From Trachythela sp. YZ-2020 (Eukaryota; Cnidaria; Anthozoa; Malacalcyonacea; Clavulariidae): DNA of 64,000 nucleotides. Positions within the stretch are counted from its first letter, which is position 1, and each line of letters begins with the position of its first letter. Positions 1 through 10,663 of the stretch are shown piece by piece. The translations under genes were made by a program, and so were the position numbers. The notes beneath the pieces are model-generated. The model did not search any database. It saw only the letters and a program-made list of their open reading frames with translations, and was not told the DNA's origin. The stretch spans positions 5,008,001-5,072,000 of the forward strand of contig JADLSH010000236.1 in NCBI GenBank assembly GCA_016169945.1, written 5' to 3'.

Positions 1-469
1 AGGAAAACGGAATAAAAGTAGAGAATAATAAAAACCTAGTGGCTTAGGATGGAAGTGAATGGCACAGTACACATGCACTTAAAAACTAAATTGTTGGTAT
101 ATATATATAGCATGCAACTAAAGAATAGTTATCAGAGCATGAACTATTAATTAGTCTAGTAATGACTTTAAATTGTGTCAGAGAATCAATGTTTAATTGA
201 ATTGTCCAAATTGTTGAAGTCTTTAAAAGAATAGTATAAAGTAGGTTTGTGTTTACCCCAGTTCGTATTGGCTTTCGGGAGATGAAGGTTATTACCAGAT
301 CTTGTGCTGACGTGCTGTTGGAGTGAATACTGTTGTTAGTAGAGGTGTGCAAATCCGATCGGATTAGAAAACTTGTCCCACCAGTCGGATTGGATCAGAC
401 TAGGAAACCTGTATGGCAGTCGGATTATATCGGATTTAGATTGATGAACATGAATTGATTGCTCACTTG
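1..469. other. Unassigned AT-rich sequence left of block A
   Basis: I see no exon here. A short run of near-repeats of a 'cggattrgatc' type lies at 356–440. If HMBS-A is joined to its start exon, that exon must lie left of the window, because no segment ending in the expected GTRKSQ-type sequence before a donor is visible here. Confidence 0.5.
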
Positions 470-1591
470 CTTTGCCCTTATGTTGAATTTTTTCTCGCTT
501 TGGAGAAGGGCTGTAAACTTCCAGTAAAAATGGATTAATAGCAAGTTGATTATGCTGTGTTCCAGGGCATGTTTCATGTAAACAATACACTGAATATACC
601 CCAAGGCAAACTTGTGTTATGGCAAGATAGACAACAGTATCATAGCGCAAGTTGTTGGATTATTAGGTACTCACACATTTACAAAATGAACAGATTGTAT
701 AGAATAAACCGCCAAAAAGTATCTGAAAACATAAGTAGATAACATGCTACATTAAAAGCAAAATTGTGCCAGACTAGCTAGAGAACAAAATCTCATGCCA
801 GTGTGTCAAGTAGCATTGTGACTCCATATTGGCAATCTTCAAACTTTCATACACGAAATGCACTGTGGTTTTGGTTTTGATGGTCATGTCTGTGTTAAGG
901 TACCGGATGTAGTAAAGTGACAATACATCTCTGCAACCTTACCATATAAGACTTATTCGCATACAGCACAAAAACAACAAGTGTAAGATCATTATGGCAT
1001 TACTGATGGTTCAGATATCTGCAGCGCATTACCAATTGCAATGTGCCCAGATGCTCCCTACTTTAGTATTAGTCTAATATGCCAGACAGTCATATGGTAG
1101 GGTACTGCCAGTTAATGGTTAATATATATAGTTATTTGCTTTAAGTGTTAAGTAATGTTGATTAAATGAGAAGAGATGTTTAGTTTGTAAGTTGTTTTAA
1201 TCACTGAAATCTACACTATGAATTAATAAAAATGTAATTTACTATTTTGACCTGTTTGCAGCTTGCTTTAATACAAACTGAATTTATAATTGGAGAAGTG
1301 AAGAAACTATTTCCAGAATACAATTTTGAAATTGGTATATATTGTATTGGTTTCTTTTCATTTCTAATTTCCTGATTGCTTTTCAGAAATTATATTATTT
1401 ATGTGATGCATATACATTAATGGGATATCACTACAATTAACATTTTGTATTTTTTGCAGTAACATTCGATACATTGGGTGATCAAGTGCTGGACAAAGCC
1501 ATCCATAAGGTTACTTCATGTCATATTTAACATTAATTTGTGAGAATATGAAAATGTATAATATTGCATTAATTTTCACTTTCTTTAATAG

Positions 1592-1644
1592 ATTTGAAAA
1601 AAATTGTTTACTAAAAGAACTGGAAGATTTCTACTTGATGGAAG
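1592..1644 (+). pseudogene. HMBS: Broken HMBS-A exon (counterpart of [12 protein letters not shown])
   Basis: The exon keeps its acceptor (…aatag) and donor (ggaag|gt) but differs from the copy-B exon at 29792–29847 by three net deletions around the GEKA codons, one inserted A in a run, and one deletion before 'ctacttgatgg'. The length is 53 against 56, so the overall phase is kept by chance. The second codon is TGA, and the middle is read in another frame. Neighbouring intron sequence (1545–2010) has a similar density of small indels against copy B. Confidence 0.85.
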
Positions 1645-2019
1645 GTTGAAAGTAAAAAGTAAAAACTATATTTTAACAGAGGTTTCTTGTAATTTAAGTA
1701 AATTATTGTAAAATTGCAATTTATTCAGTATTATGTTCTATTTGTAGAAATGTCTCAATGATCACAGTTTTAGCATAATTCATAACTCTAACTCACTTTG
1801 TTTTCTTTTTTCTTTTCTTTTTTCTTACATAGACGTTTTTCCTTTCAACATCATCTGTATTTCACATCAATCACAATCACAAACAACGTTATTAGATTTC
1901 AGTACCTAGTCAAAAAATCTAAATATCTACTTGCACTATATTTGCAAGTGAGAACCAGGTGGAATCGTAAACGTATTATAAAATTAATTAATTATATAAG
2001 CATAATAAATATATAACAA

Positions 2020-2300
2020 GAATATATATTAACACATTTATTAGACGCTTTGCCTTTAACTTAAGACATCTTCAGAGTAATGGAAATGCAGGGGGGATCC
2101 AGATGAACTTCTCGTCCGTGAAAGTCTGTCAATTTCTAAACTTAAACCTTCCTTAAATCAGCAATGTAGCTCCATTCCTCTTTCACTCCTCAGATCTCTC
2201 GCCCCTTAACCTCACTAACCCCCCCCTGCATTTCCTTTGTAACTTGATATATTGTAAATAGTAAGTTATTCATAATTGTAACACTGTAATACTATACTGC
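2020..2300. mobile_element. Foldback element remnant with a deleted left arm, in HMBS-A intron
   Basis: This corresponds to the complete foldback at 30487–30803 in block B. The right arm survives at about 2220–2292 (starting with a C run, then ctgcatttcctttgtaac). Only the inner end of the left arm remains (about 2080–2096). Roughly 75 bases of left arm seen in block B are missing here. Confidence 0.7.
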
Positions 2301-2538
2301 ACTCTCGGAGATCCTTAGCCCCCTCAATCCAAAATATGATCTGTGGTCCCTCATAGGGCTGCAAGGCATAATAGGTTTTGGCAGGGCAATTCTACCAGAC
2401 ACCCCCCCCCCCCCCAACGAAAGGGTAGTAGTTTCGCCCCTGCGAGTCGGACTTTCGTCTTCAGTCAAAATTTCTCTATCTCCGTACTGTCAGTGTCAAA
2501 TATACAGAATTTGCTCTCGCCTGTACTTTAACTTTTAA

Positions 2539-2915
2539 CTACACACGTAAAAATCTCACATCTTGTCAATAAGATGTGTTCGCAACAGGCTTGTAGCAAG
2601 CTTGCCAACACGTTGTAACAATGTTGTCCACTTGTCCTTTTATCAAGTTGCTACAAGGTTGTCACTCACAACTTGCTACAAGTTGTTGAATTACAGGACG
2701 ATATAAACAAGTTGCTCCAACTTTTTGTAACAAGTCTGTTGAGTCAACAACCTTGTAGCAACTTGATAAAAGGACAAGTTTGTAAGTTGGAACAGTTGTA
2801 ACAAAGCTGGGAACAAGCAGTGCAAACACATCCTGATAACAAGTTGTTAAACAGCATTGGTACAAGTCTGCTGCAGCTTTGTTACAACTTGCGCGATTTT
2901 GCGTGTGTACTTCTG
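2539..2915. mobile_element. Foldback (inverted-repeat) element, present only in block A
   Basis: Block B has an uninterrupted 'ctttaaaatgcgt' at this point, so the insertion is polymorphic between copies. 'ttttaa' flanks both ends (2533–2538 and 2916–2921). Termini carry inverted 'acacacg(t/c)aaaa' motifs. The interior holds a perfect 33-base inverted pair at 2630–2662 and 2747–2779, plus many imperfect repeats built from acaagttg and caacttgt words. No coding capacity. Confidence 0.8.
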
Positions 2916-3796
2916 TTTTAAAATGCGTTAATTTTTATTTAACTTGTCATTCTTCCAGAGAACAAAGTCTCTAACTCGGAGTTTATTATATTTTAGGGTT
3001 GATTTTGTTGTCCATTCTTTAAAAGATCTTCCAACAACGCTGCCGGAAGGCTTAGGAATTGGAACAATTTCCCGGTTAGTTTCTTTCAACCGTCGTCATC
3101 CGTCGTCAACCGTCCGTTTTTGAATTTTTAGTTAATTAAATGCTATTTTTAATCATATAATCATGATTGTGATTTTTAAGTTAGTAGTAGTAGTGTATAT
3201 ATTTGCCCATATATCATAACATGCTATATTATAAATAATTATAAAATATGGCTATCAGGCTAAATAAAACAAAACTAGACCAACTCATTTTATTTATACT
3301 GCAATGCTGTATCACTTTAATGCTCTTCCTAGGACTCAAGTTGGCCGCATACTGATATACTCTCCTTCATGCGCATCCCCTTAATGCTATATTTGGTAGA
3401 GTCAAACTGGCGAAATCTGACGGAATTACTTTCTGTTCTGATTCTTTTGTATTAATATTTCTCATTGATTAATCTTAGTCGTGATAGCAAGTATGACGCA
3501 GTTATTCTTCACACAAAACACCATGGACATACTCTTCAAACTCTACCTCCTGGAAGGTAGGTGAAATACCATTGTATAACAGTGATGGATCCAGCCAGGA
3601 TTTTTTAGGAGGGTTCTTGGCAAGCAACCAAGCACACCAACCCTAATCTCGAATTAGTGCTGCCTTGAATTAAATAATTTTGAATACCTCGAACGTTTAG
3701 AAGTATGACCCCCTTGTACCCCTGTAGACCATTAGCCAACAGGGGTGCGCACTCCTGTCCACCCCTCCTAAAAAATCCACCACTGTTTTATATATA

Positions 3797-4538
3797 ACAA
3801 GACGCCTGCTCAGGCGTTCACTCCGCCTGCAGGTGACGAAATATACACAAGGTAGCAACATGAGGGATTGGGGGGGGGGGGGGGTTAATGCAACTGGTCA
3901 AGAGGGTTGGCTCTCCCGTTAAAGTTATACAACGATCTTTTAAGGGTATGTAATTACTGACACAAGATATTTACTCCATGCAGTACTGTACTGCAATACC
4001 ACGGTGTATCAAAGTCGAAATTTTGACGTATGATTAACGATCAAGAAACACTTTAACGTAAAGACGTTACGACAAAAACAAACTTATTGTATTCCCACAG
4101 ATAATTGGGGGACGAGGCCGAATTTTGAATTGGAGATTCTTTCATTTCTTCCTCAAGGTCACTCAGGGAAAAATTGAATTTTTGTTTTCTTCCAAAAGGA
4201 ATTGGAATTTTTTATACGCAAATTGAAATAAGCAATTTTTAAGAAAACACAAAGCATGCAGAATATTTTAAAATTTAACCTAGGGAATGTGGAATTTTTA
4301 TGTTTCAAAATTCCGCCTCATCACACGGAGATAACATCTCTAGTGCTTTAATTACATTTGGTCTTATATCATGACCTAAATGTCCATTGATGTCACTTGA
4401 TGTACACAATTCACAAGGAAACTGCGCACGTGAATGGCGCGTGTACGTGCCAGTTTGTGACTTTGACGACTAAAACGGCCATGTCCGTCCGGCCATTTTA
4501 AAACTCCGCTGCGCGGCTACGCCTACGCAGACGGAGTA
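3797..4538 (-). mobile_element. 742-base Helentron-like insertion without target duplication
   Basis: Block B reads straight through the site (tttatatata|ataacacct at about 31765–31780), so the ends of this insertion are defined by the empty site. On the minus strand the element runs from tactccgtctgcg to a short hairpin (acgcctgagcaggcgt) followed by cttgt, and it sits between two T residues with no target duplication. A terminal hairpin and T^T insertion are features reported for Helentron-type rolling-circle elements. No open frame is visible, so it would be non-autonomous. A run of about 16 G lies near 3870. Confidence 0.55.
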
Positions 4539-6718
4539 ATAACACCTGTTCATAATTGCGCGCACATGAGACTGAAATTTGCAGAGCATATAAATTTTTA
4601 ATCATTTATTGCTTTTACAACTTTTAGTGTTATGGGTACAAGTTCTCTACGGAGAATTGCACAACTTACGAGAAGATATCCACATTTAAGATTTGAAAAT
4701 GTTGTATCCTTTTAAGAAAATATGAGCTGTTGTCGTAATAGAATTAATTGTTGTTGCAGAACAAGTAGATGCTGTTTGTTATTTTTGTTTTTGACAAATG
4801 GAAGGCATTAACCTTGACAGTTGGTTCTAGAGGGGAAATTTAAATACTCGATTAAGAAAACTTGATGAGGATAATAAATACGATGCTTTAGTTTTGGCTG
4901 TTGCTGGTATTCACAGAATGAACTGGCATGAGAGAATAAGTCAGGTAAAGATAGTATAATTGTGGTTACCGTAATTACATTTACGTTATTCCACTTTTTG
5001 ACACCCTCAGACCCCTTTGTAGGTACATGTTATATATCTTTAACATTTTAAAACCTATTTAATGGTGAAAAGGAATATCAAAACTAAATGTTACAAATTT
5101 ATAGATAACATGAAAAGAGCAACATGTCAAATATTTTGGCATATAGTCTGAGCCTTTCAACTCAAAGCTAATGGATTTTTGTGCACTGTCTTCAGGATTA
5201 AAAATAATAGGTATCCTTCTGGAACGTTGCACCTTGTTGTCATAAAACTGCACAGCAAAATCTTTGTTATTTTTATATTATTAAAATTCACTAAAATGGT
5301 TGGTCAAATTAATGAAAACCATCTATTACTTTTTTCCTATGGAAATTAGACATAATGTACCATTGATCACAAATTGTATTCATTGTTATTGTTTATGTTT
5401 TTCAGATACTAACTCCGCCTGATTGTTTGTATGCTGTTGGACAGGTAATGTAATACCCTGATCCTCGTGATTCTCCGATTGTAAGCCCAAACTCTCGGTT
5501 ATTATTCGCTTGAAGCATTTTGATGGGCTTACATGATATTTCGAATTCAGAATCGTGAAATATTCTTTTGATATAGACGATATACATTATATTGCTACTG
5601 TTAAAATTTGGGCCTCAATTGTGTTAAAATTATGGATCATTTTCTCACCAATCGTTCTATAATCGTTCTTCTCTACGTTTGCCAGTAAGTAGTACGTTCG
5701 CTAAGCTCTGCAGTAGTGTTCTCAAACGCAATGTGAATAACCAATAATAATAAAGGTGTCCTTTTGGGTCTTTTTTCTCAATCTTACCGCTGCCCAACAA
5801 CGTTCCCAGACTCTTTCGGCTACGCTTCTGCCAGTCACTAAAGTTATTATATCACAGACTAATACATCGAAGAAGAGTAATACTCCATTGAATGTCAATC
5901 ATTTAAGGCGGCATCCTAGAAATATTAGTAGAGAATGCGTACTTGATTACGAATCATCTCTCTACTTTTTCTCCTGCATGCGTGCCACTGAGATGCGTGC
6001 ACTTGTAAATCCGCCATTTTGTGGAGACAAAATTTTGACTGAGAAGAGATAGGAGTACGCATTCTATCTATCTATTTCTATCAGTTGCAAGCATAAACAC
6101 AAAAACACTAAGTGACGAGAAGAAACATGCTCACTTCTACCAGTTCATTGTTTTAGGGTGCCCTAGCTGTGGAAGTTAGAAATAATGATAAAGAAACTCT
6201 AGACGTATTATCCAAGTTAACTGATTTACAGACATTAATATGTTGCGCTGCAGAAAGAGCCTATTTACGTCGCTTGGTAAGTTTGGTAACTGAACTGTCA
6301 TACACAGGTGTTAAATACAACCGTTAGCATGCATTGGTCATTTATAATAAAGTGAATCGATCTTCAAACAAGATGAGCATAAGAACTACATATACAAAGT
6401 CCAAATAGTCTATTGATCCTTTCCATTATTGTATTGTTATAATTTAATCTTCAAACTAAGACTATTTTCTTCAATTTTTTGGAAGTTGTGATGCCACCCA
6501 TTTTATTATCGTTTAGTACTTTAGTGTTGTCCCCTTTTTAGGACGGAGGCTGCAGTTCACCAGTTGGTATTTCAGTGGTCTGGCAAGATAATAAAGTAAG
6601 TGCAAAAAATAGTACTACAGTAGGTCCAGATGTGAGATATCTATAGGGCTTCCAAGGCGAGATCCCGCATATAGCGCGCTGCCCCATCCCGCTGAGTTAA
6701 GCCAATTACTGTAGGTTA

Positions 6719-6943
6719 AGCCCTACACAGACGAGCAATGTTTCCTTTTTTCCCTTGACAAGTTTTATTTGCTCGTATGTATGACAAAAAAAATGGCAAG
6801 TTTTATTTGACAAGGAGCCTTGTTGAAAAGCTAGTCATCCCAGACAAGGGGAAGTTGATCGAAAAAACTTGTTTGCCGTACACACGAACAAATAAACTCG
6901 CCAGGGAACTTGTCAAGGAAAACTTGCTCGTCTGTACGGGGCT
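6719..6943. mobile_element. Harbinger-like MITE (TTA target duplication), 225 bases
   Basis: Flanked by TTA at 6716–6718 and 6944–6946. Its ends are inverted: agccctacacagacgagc at the left and the complement of agccccgtacagacgagc at the right. The homology continues inward through a ttttccttgacaag motif. It lies in the last HMBS-A intron. Block B has only the right part (about 33828–33960). Confidence 0.75.
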
Positions 6944-7716
6944 TTAAGCCCATGTATGTAGAGTTGTGCTTCGTTTTTCTCCGGGTCCTCCGGTTTTTTT
7001 CCCTCAACAAAAACTAACTGGGAGTGGGGCTTTATTGTCGTGCACTTGTATCATGAGCCTCGGGTGAATTGGGCAACCACCCCCTCTGTACATAGCTATT
7101 TGAATCCGTAAGTTTTTTCGTTTTTTTGAGAGAACCAGCCTCTCTAGGCGATATCTCGCTATTGCCTAACATATATTTTGCTTGGTAGTGCTGGAAATGT
7201 TCATTATATATCAGCACGGTAATATTTTCTTTTGTGTCGAAGTCATTAGTTCTACCCGAGTGCCTAGGTTTCGGTACGATACGGGTGAAGTGGAAAACAA
7301 CCTTAACACCCCGTTACTTGTCTATAGCAAGAAAGTGACTTACTCTTTACGGTTTATAATAGCAGATTTGGCTTCTTTTTAGTTAAAACTTGAAGGCGCT
7401 GTGTTAAGTCTGGATGGTGGACAATGCATAACTGGTGAAGTTTGTCATACAGTTGAACAGAACACAAATCAAAACGAGAATACGGAATATTTATCAGATA
7501 TATCAACAACATGTGTTATAATTCCTGAATATTTAAAACATGTCCTACAATGTTCAGAAAAGTGCGGTATTCAACTTGCTGATATGCTGCTGAGTCAAGG
7601 CGCGGGAGAGGTGATGAAGATAGCTACAGACAATTGAAAAGTCTTGATTTAATACATTTTAATCTGAATAATTCATTTAAGAAGAATTTTGGCGGTTTTT
7701 AGTGTTAACCCGTTTT

Positions 7717-9197
7717 ACCGGTAATTAGTAAGATATTTGAAAAGCAAGTCTTCGATCAATTATATGATTATCTAGCCAAGAATTCATTGCTGTCGAAATT
7801 CCAATCGGGTTTTCGTCCAAAACATTCGACCATGTCTGCCCTTATTCAAATGTGTGATCAATGGTTAGAAAACATGGATAATGGTATGTTAAATGGCGTT
7901 GTTTTTCTTGACAAATTAGAAAAGCCTTTGACTCTATAAATCACTCTATTTTGTTAAATAAGATGAATGATCAATTCGGAGTCCAAGGACTCGAACTAAA
8001 ATGGTTTGATTCCTACCTAACCAATAGAGAACAAGTGTGTGTTGTTAACGGTCGCAAATCGTCATCAATGAAAATAATATGTGGAGTACCACAGGGATCG
8101 ATTTTAGGACCACTATTGTTCCTACTGTACATTAATGACATGCCAAAATGTCTGCAATGTACAACACCGTGCCTATATGCTGATGTCACTGAAATTTTCT
8201 CCTCATCTCATGATTTTGATAAACTTATTGAAAATTTAAATACCGATCTAAAAAATATTCATAATTGGCTTGCCAAGAATAAACTACAACATCACCCAAC
8301 TAAATCGAAATTGATATTTATTGGGTCTTCATATAATCTAAAGAACAAGGTTGGTGAGGGTTGTGTGTTCCTGGGTGACAAACCAGTTCCCCGAACCGGT
8401 TCACAAAAGTGCTTGGGGGTAGAAATAGATGAGAATTTAATCTGGGAAAAACAAATTGAGGCTATCTGCAAAAAAGTTGGTGCTGGTATTGGGGCTATAA
8501 AACGTGCTAAGCCCTATGTTGAATCTAGCACGTTACAAACCATATATAACGCGTTAGTACAGCCTTATTTTGACTACTGCTCCATCCTATGGGGGAATTG
8601 TGGGAAGTCCCTGCAAGACAAACTACAGAAATTTCAATCACGTGCGGCAAGAGTGATTACAGGGGCCACTTACGAAATAAGGTCAGCTGACGTTCTTGAC
8701 AACCTGTCATGGGAAACACTGAATGTCAGGCGATCCAACACAAAGGCTACATATATGTATAAGATATTAAATGACCACACTGCCCCAAATCTAAAAGAAT
8801 CCTTTAGTGAAAGGAGTGCGACACAAAATACATACAATCTTAGAAATAATGATGTAGATTTAGCACTCCTAAAACCAAAGACGGAATTTTTAAAGAGAAC
8901 CTTTAAATATAGCGGCGCTATTTTGTGGAATGATCTTCCGCGAGAAGCTAAATCGGCTAATACGCTTGATTGTTTCAAACGGAATATACATTCAAACTAA
9001 AGTGTGATGCTGTATTATGCACTGAGCGACTTACTGTATATAGTTATCAACGTAGTGTTTGCATGTATTTAGTTTTTTATCCGTAGTCCTTATTTTAATT
9101 TGTAAATATATAATAATAATTTGTGTGACGCCCCTCGTGGAAATCAGCTGCGTGTTGACGAGGCAAGCGTGTTTAAATAAAGTTTTACCTACCTACC
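7717..9197 (+). mobile_element. 5'-truncated CR1/Jockey-type LINE, dead reverse transcriptase
   Basis: Non-LTR retrotransposon inserted about 80 bases after the HMBS-A stop; block B lacks it. The translation shows reverse transcriptase from the PVISKIFEKQ and GFRPKHST segments through GVPQGSILGPLLFLLYIND to the C-terminal domain ending at 9000. A frameshift lies near 7905–7915, in the segment that should read FLD..KAFDS, so the open frame starts only at 7951. The catalytic YADD box reads YADV at about 8176–8187, so the enzyme should be inactive. The 3' end carries a short tacc-type repeat tail (9187–9197). Confidence 0.92.
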
Positions 9198-9420
9198 TTA
9201 GTTGCGCTACCTCGGATTAATACGCGATAATCACCTAAAGCGGCTTTTATCGTAAATATTCAATTAGAATATTTTTGAAATGTGCATTATTTTATTTTTT
9301 TTCCAAATAATCACCTATGTAATTTCACTAAAACAATTATTCGCCTCGACTTCGTCTCGGTTTTTATTCACCGATATTCACTCGCCTTCGGCGAATAATT
9401 TTAATTAGTAAAATTAATGC
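9198..9420. repeat. Dispersed AT-rich repeat (three copies in window)
   Basis: The segment starting ttgcgctacctcggattaat occurs here, in block B (34690–34770 and, after a LINE, 38290–38455), and in reverse orientation at 54174–54400. It contains short inverted words such as ttattcgcc/ggcgaataa and ttcaccgatattcac. It is probably a non-autonomous DNA transposon; I could not fix its exact ends. Confidence 0.65.
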
Positions 9421-10663
9421 AAGAGGCGAAATCTTTCAAATTTTAGAATGATTCTGGCTTCATTCTACTGTTTTTGAAACTTGGTCAGACAGATGATCTT
9501 AGTCTGATAACTCGTCTGTGTATAAACCCGGCAAACAAACGGGTCATTTGGCAACACGTAGAATTTGCGTAGTTCGTCTTGACCTATTAAATGTGGCAAG
9601 TCTCAGTATAGCCTACGTATGGTCTATGACGTAGGCTAATCTCAGTACCGCTGTTTTGAAACATACATTACCCCCTCTAATATTTTAATTATATATTAAA
9701 GACATTGGCAATAGGAATGAAAATCTTTATTCAAATGTAATTTAGTTAATATTTTTAACATATATTTAAATAATTGGTAGGCAATTCAATGAAATAGATT
9801 CTAATTAAAGGTAAATATCTGGTTAATTAGCTGTGATTACTAGTACTTTATGCTCTAGATCACTAAAACATTAATTAGTCTTTAAAGACTTTAAAGTTAA
9901 TTGTTTGTTGTTATTAGCAGTGTAGAAATAGTACATTGGAGTGTCTGAAGTGGAATCACATCACGGTTGTCGGTTGGAAGACTAGGTAATTTGACTCCAT
10001 TTGGACACCCCAAGTTACCTGGAGTCATCAAAACGATGTGGCTGCTGATAGGAAGTCCATTTAGCTTATTTAACCCAGGGCGCTTATATAATATATAAAC
10101 GCCCTGATTTAACGTGTTAACCCTACCAAGAACCTTCGCCCGAGTAAACTCATTTCGCGTTAACCAGAGAAAAATCGTCTATAGTGTTAGTATTACCCAT
10201 TATTTTGTAGATAAAGGGTTGACTATTATAATCAAGATTTTAGCGACTAGTTGTGCTTACGTCACACAATTTTCAAGCTATAAAAGCATTAGGTACATGC
10301 AATGCAATGTGGGATACATGTAGGTCAAATATTCATTGTTTCACAGTGGCGTGACGTCGGTCAATTTACATGCAAATAGTATAATAGTTTAAATAGTGTA
10401 GGCCATATTAATGTCTGGTTCCACTATAAACGTTTTTGTGATCGTAATCGCAGTGGCGTCGTAGAACTCAAAGCATTTAAAATAAAATTGCATCTATGAT
10501 GAGTTTCCCTTTCATACAGCACCAAACAGGCCTTGTACAACAATTCCGTGGTATTGCCTTTGAAGTCCTATTCTAAGTTAATTGCTACTCCCAGACCCAA
10601 TACTTAGTAAATCTAGATTATTTGTCTATACGTTTGATTGTATAAATTATACAGTACGACACA
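9421..10663. other. Tail-to-tail intergenic region, HMBS-A / ATP6AP2-A
   Basis: It is nearly identical to 38456–39719 in block B and free of private large insertions. I see no exon. It contains the 3' flanks of both converging genes; no clear AATAAA lies just after either stop. Confidence 0.6.

Larger units (their letters stand above)
1262..7637 (+). pseudogene. HMBS: Hydroxymethylbilane synthase, copy A, 5'-incomplete, with nonsense and frameshift lesions
   Basis: Porphobilinogen deaminase joins four porphobilinogens into hydroxymethylbilane in haem synthesis. Exons: 1262–1334, 1460–1509, 1592–1644 (damaged), 2997–3074, 3479–3556, 4628–4703, 4831–4944, 5406–5444, 6157–6276, 6542–6595, 7383–7637. 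All have GT–AG borders and, apart from the damaged exon, matching phases. Family marks: LALIQTE at the first visible exon, [13 protein letters not shown] (catalytic Lys-Asp), [32 protein letters not shown], and GGCSSPV holding the cysteine that carries the dipyrromethane cofactor. The third exon begins ATT TGA, a stop in the expected frame, with three further indels. The C-terminus is frameshifted by a short deletion, ending IATDN where copy B reads IAKETIAKS. The first exon (about 25 residues with the start Met) is not in view. It may be a pseudogene, a heterozygous allele, or a region of poor base calls. Confidence 0.9.

Noticed and set aside
5756..6052. 98-codon open frame, repeated at 32948–33244
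   Set aside because: It lies inside an HMBS intron in both blocks, has no recognisable motif, and is kept only because the whole block is duplicated.
8670..8978. Minus-strand open frame of 102 codons
   Set aside because: It is the antisense of the LINE reverse transcriptase frame.
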